NCBI GenBank assembly: GCA_004369045.1
Contig: ML213510.1
Span: forward strand, 89,836 to 153,835
Direction of reading: 5' to 3'
Length of the DNA: 64,000 nucleotides
Source of the DNA: Heliocybe sulcata
Taxonomy: Eukaryota; Basidiomycota; Agaricomycetes; Gloeophyllales; Gloeophyllaceae
The notes beneath the pieces were generated by a model, which did no database searches, was not told the origin of the DNA, and saw only the letters and a list, made by a program, of their open reading frames with translations. Below, one piece after another: positions 61,186 to 64,000 of this stretch. How positions within the stretch are numbered: position 1 is the first letter of the stretch; every line of letters starts with the position of its first letter. A program made the translations under genes and the position numbers.

Positions 61186-62261
61186 TCATCTCCCACTCCT
61201 GTCAATTCTATCTGATTTTGTCTGCAGCATTGTACCGACGCTGCCAGGTTTCGCCTCTACAGTCACGGACGGGTCTTCGAGATTCCCATTTGGCACTACG
61301 ACAGGCGGCCCCGCCAGCACACCACCGCGGTCATCCTGCCTCCGGACAGTATAGAAGTCTGTCAGTTCGAACAGAGGATCCTCCTCGATCTTCGGTATGT
61401 GCGTGCGGGGGATATCCTCGAATGGTACAGGATCTGCGCCCGCCTGGGTAGGATTGGGATCGCTTCATGGTCCGCGAGTCAGTGAGCTAAAGCTGCAGGT
61501 GTACTCCAATCACACATACTGCATAAGGTCAAGAGACCGTTCTGTGCTGGTAGGTGGAGGGCGAAGCGGTGGGATGATAGTGATGTAGGGGTCGCGAAGA
61601 GGTAAGGCAGGAGGGTTGCCAAGTGGCACCGCTGGCAATGATGGCTTGGAAGGGAGCCAGGTGCGGCGAACCGTGGTCCAGCCGGATCCGTGAGCATTCA
61701 GGAAATGCACAGTTAGTTGATTTCGCGCGATGATTTTGATATTGCATCCTATTGCTGAGTTGAGAACACCGAAGCCGTGTGAGAGTAGGAGTAATATACC
61801 TGTTACCGGACATGGCAGGTCATATAGGTTCAGATGCAATGTCCTGATGTGATGCTGCAGGTTATCTGGATCGGTGTGACTCCAGTCATCAACACAGTCT
61901 CTGAATTGGCACTCGTAGTCTCCGATCTAATGGTGATATAATTCAGTTTGACAAGATTATAAGGGCTGATGGTGTGCAATATCACCTGTGTTGCATGTTC
62001 ATAATGCCTGTCAATATGCTAACAATGTTATCAGTTGGTTAATCACTCAATAGCAGAAGCACCATGCCACAGCATCAATGGCCACCCAAATGATAGAGAA
62101 TGACTGATACAAATTCTAAGAAGTAATGACAGCCTTACCACAATGAAGGTTTCAAATGAGTTCAGAATTGCATTACACCGTTCCCACTTACATGGGAATT
62201 CCTTAAAGCACTTTTCTGCCAAGTCAACAAACCGTGGTAATGTTAGGTGGACAGCTTCCAT
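61186..62261 (-). CDS. C2H2-like zinc-finger protein, paralog 2
   Basis: On the minus strand, MEAVHLTLPRFVDLAEKCF and the Cys pair in CKWERC match the start of the paralog at 57458. The second finger is DYECQFRDCVDDWSHTDPDN, then LQHHIRTLH. The third is LPCPV across an intron to GCNIKIIARNQLTVHFLNAH. The C-terminal part has RTHIPKIEEDPLFELTDFYT, matching the acidic DFELPEF segment of paralog 1, and a Pro-rich stretch (NPPALPLRDPYITIIPPLRP). The order of parts is the same in both genes, so they arose by duplication. Exon borders are approximate, especially at the 3' end. The second finger lacks part of the expected spacing and may not bind metal. Confidence 0.62.
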
Positions 62262-62524
62262 GATCACAAGCTTGGTATGAGAGCTCCAGAACACATGCCA
62301 CCACTCTCCTTGCCTTGCTTTATGTAGTGTTCCATCCAGGAGCATTTTGAACAATACCAGATGTCTTTCCCTAGACGTCAGTGGAAGTCACGGAAATCAA
62401 GCAATCAATGCACATAATCCCAGAGAGTCACTAGTGTGAACATGCAATGACCCTGACTATAATGTAATAGAGTGTACTGCCATTACGCAACAATACAATT
62501 ATGACACCACAATGACTGATTACA

Positions 62525-63620
62525 CTACAGATTGAATGTTTCCTTCAGAAGACGTATTGTATCAGTGGGACTTGCTACTGAATGCCCGACAACACGTGGA
62601 TCGGTGAATATCTCATAATCATTACCACCCTGTATTGTCACTGTCAGATGGAAAAGTAATTCATAGATGTGGTGCAACAAACCTGGTGTGTCTTATCACC
62701 AAAGAAATGAATTTCATCAAACTGATCAGACTCAACATGCCGGAGACAGTACGTCTTGTCCCACCCATTGGGGAAAATATCGAAAGAGATTTGCCCACCA
62801 ATAGCAAAATTTAAGCCATAATCACCAAACTTTTCACGTAAAACCTTGACAAAGGCTTCCCGGACATGGTGGATCTGGACCAACATATGAATGGTGAGAA
62901 ATGACAGTGACTTGTCATGGGCTTACATTGTCATAAGCATTGAATTGGAGCCGTTCCTCTATTCTGCAGTAATAGGGTGATCAATTATTTGCAATGGGTT
63001 ATGCTATATTCAACATACGTCGCATTCCGGCCAATTGGACTAACATTGATCATTCCATTACGGAACTCGATGAATGTTCCCCTGCGGATCCATGTTAGCA
63101 GGGTCAATATAGTTGAACGACCATTTTACCTCTTGATGGGAATGTCCAAGTCGGCGATATAGTGGAGGATGAAGTTCGCGAGCTTCTTGTACCGCTCTTC
63201 GCCCACGAACTTGATGAAGGATTGTGATGGTAGAGCTACGCCCAATCTGTATGCGGTAAGGCCATTCTCTGCGAATGCGAAGTCAAAGTCTTCAATGGCT
63301 AGCCATGGCGCAGGGCTCGCGTGAGTATTCCACTAACGAGAGGCCACTGCTGTAATCACCATTGAACTCCCCGGGAACGGACAGCTGCCCAGATATTTTG
63401 ACAAGGTCCGAGCCCCCCACAAATCCAATCGCTGCTTTCTTCCTCAGGGTACGCAAGAGCTGTACCATCTCCGGGGAGACTAACTGACTGAACAGATCAA
63501 GGTATGGACTGGCGACTGCGCAACGAGCCTACATACTCTGCGCGCTGGAGTCAGAGTCTCGTCGACGTCGAACAGGATCAACTTTTTGAGAGGACGATCG
63601 GCAAACGTTTGGGAGACCAT
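62525..63620 (-). CDS. SEC53: Phosphomannomutase
   Basis: Seven exons (63620-63537, 63483-63360, 63298-63130, 63081-63019, 62963-62927, 62874-62683, 62629-62525) encode 257 residues. The HAD nucleophile motif is [14 protein letters not shown] (DVDET). [51 protein letters not shown] and the cap segment follow, then [38 protein letters not shown] and [12 protein letters not shown]. The enzyme interconverts mannose-6-phosphate and mannose-1-phosphate, feeding GDP-mannose for N-glycosylation and GPI anchors. The fifth exon is 37 nt. It is divergent from the partial gene at the right edge, with 250 bp between starts. Confidence 0.96.
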
Positions 63621-63870
63621 TTTCTTAGCTGAGGAGACAGACGATGGTGGCACAGGAGGGCTGGCAGCTGAGGCAGTACGTGCAGGAGCTTGCAGACGTG
63701 ACTGCTATACGCGGAGCTATAGATGGCCTCGGTTCGGGTATCGCCGAATATGCACTTATATGCGGCACCGCGTCTCGAGATTCACTCTGACTTCAACCCG
63801 CTTATAATATAACTTAAGTCTCGCAGTTCATCCCTCATCTAGAGATTCTAACTAGGCGTCATCCTAAGCC

Positions 63871-64000
63871 ATGGCTCGGTACGAAAATTATCATGTCTAC
63901 TCTCTATCGCAAGAGCTACTAGATACTCTAACGCCTCGAAGTCTGATTACCAAGACCCAGGAAGTTGCAAGATCGCCTTCGCCGGAAGCACCTCCTCTTA
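63871..64000 (+). CDS. Partial gene at window edge, possibly VMS1/ANKZF1-like
   Basis: An ATG at 63871 opens a frame that runs off the right edge: MARYENYHVYSLSQELLDTL then TPRSL and a Ser/Pro-rich piece. Fungal Vms1 proteins, which act at stalled ribosomes and mitochondria, begin with a similar short FSLP-ELLDTLTPR-like stretch. Only 43 codons are visible, so both the gene and the name are tentative. Confidence 0.4.
   Translation, partial: MARYENYHVYSLSQELLDTLTPRSLITKTQEVARSPSPEAPPL

Overview
The window looks like nuclear DNA of an agaricomycete fungus (Basidiomycota). Genes are cut by many short introns, mostly 45-75 bp with GTRNGT donors. Conserved housekeeping genes sit next to families expanded in Agaricomycetes: DUF6534 seven-helix membrane proteins, an alpha-kinase, an integrase-core gene and a tyrosine-kinase-like kinase with an HGD loop. 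No bacterial or organellar features were seen. Exon borders given here come from reading frame, splice signals and family similarity; nothing was aligned by computer.

Layout. 0.6-10.3 kb is a dense housekeeping block: FMP32/MCUR1-like, MAK16, sphinganine C4-hydroxylase SUR2, a YANK-type kinase, guanylate kinase, a p24 cargo receptor and RPF1. 11.2-13.0 kb holds the first DUF6534 gene. 13.2-29.7 kb is dense again: holocytochrome c synthase, TIM44, MsrB, the TKL-type kinase, tropomyosin, a DUF2408 gene, ATP synthase alpha, mitochondrial ribosomal protein bL21m and PRP40. 29.7-44.6 kb is gene-poor. It carries a second DUF6534 gene, a hexose transporter with a long upstream region, a 667-bp inverted-repeat mobile element, and a third DUF6534 locus recognisable only in its 5' half. 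44.6-49.4 kb is the sulfite reductase beta subunit gene MET5. 50.2-54.6 kb has an integrase-core gene followed by an alpha-kinase gene. 55.8-64.0 kb has eL30, two paralogous zinc-finger genes in opposite orientation on either side of ARP9, phosphomannomutase, and the start of a possible VMS1-like gene.

How the genes relate. There is no metabolic cluster. Several genes serve mitochondria (FMP32, HCCS, TIM44, ATP1, bL21m) and several serve ribosome making (MAK16, RPF1, eL30), but they are interspersed. Many neighbours are divergent pairs with short shared promoters: FMP32/MAK16, kinase/GUK1, p24/RPF1, tropomyosin/DUF2408, ATP1/bL21m and PMM/VMS1-like.

The most unusual signals are the 667-bp element with internal CCCGGTCAAA repeats, a 7-nt exon in MET5, three GC-AG introns, the zinc-finger pair around ARP9, and the DUF6534 trio.
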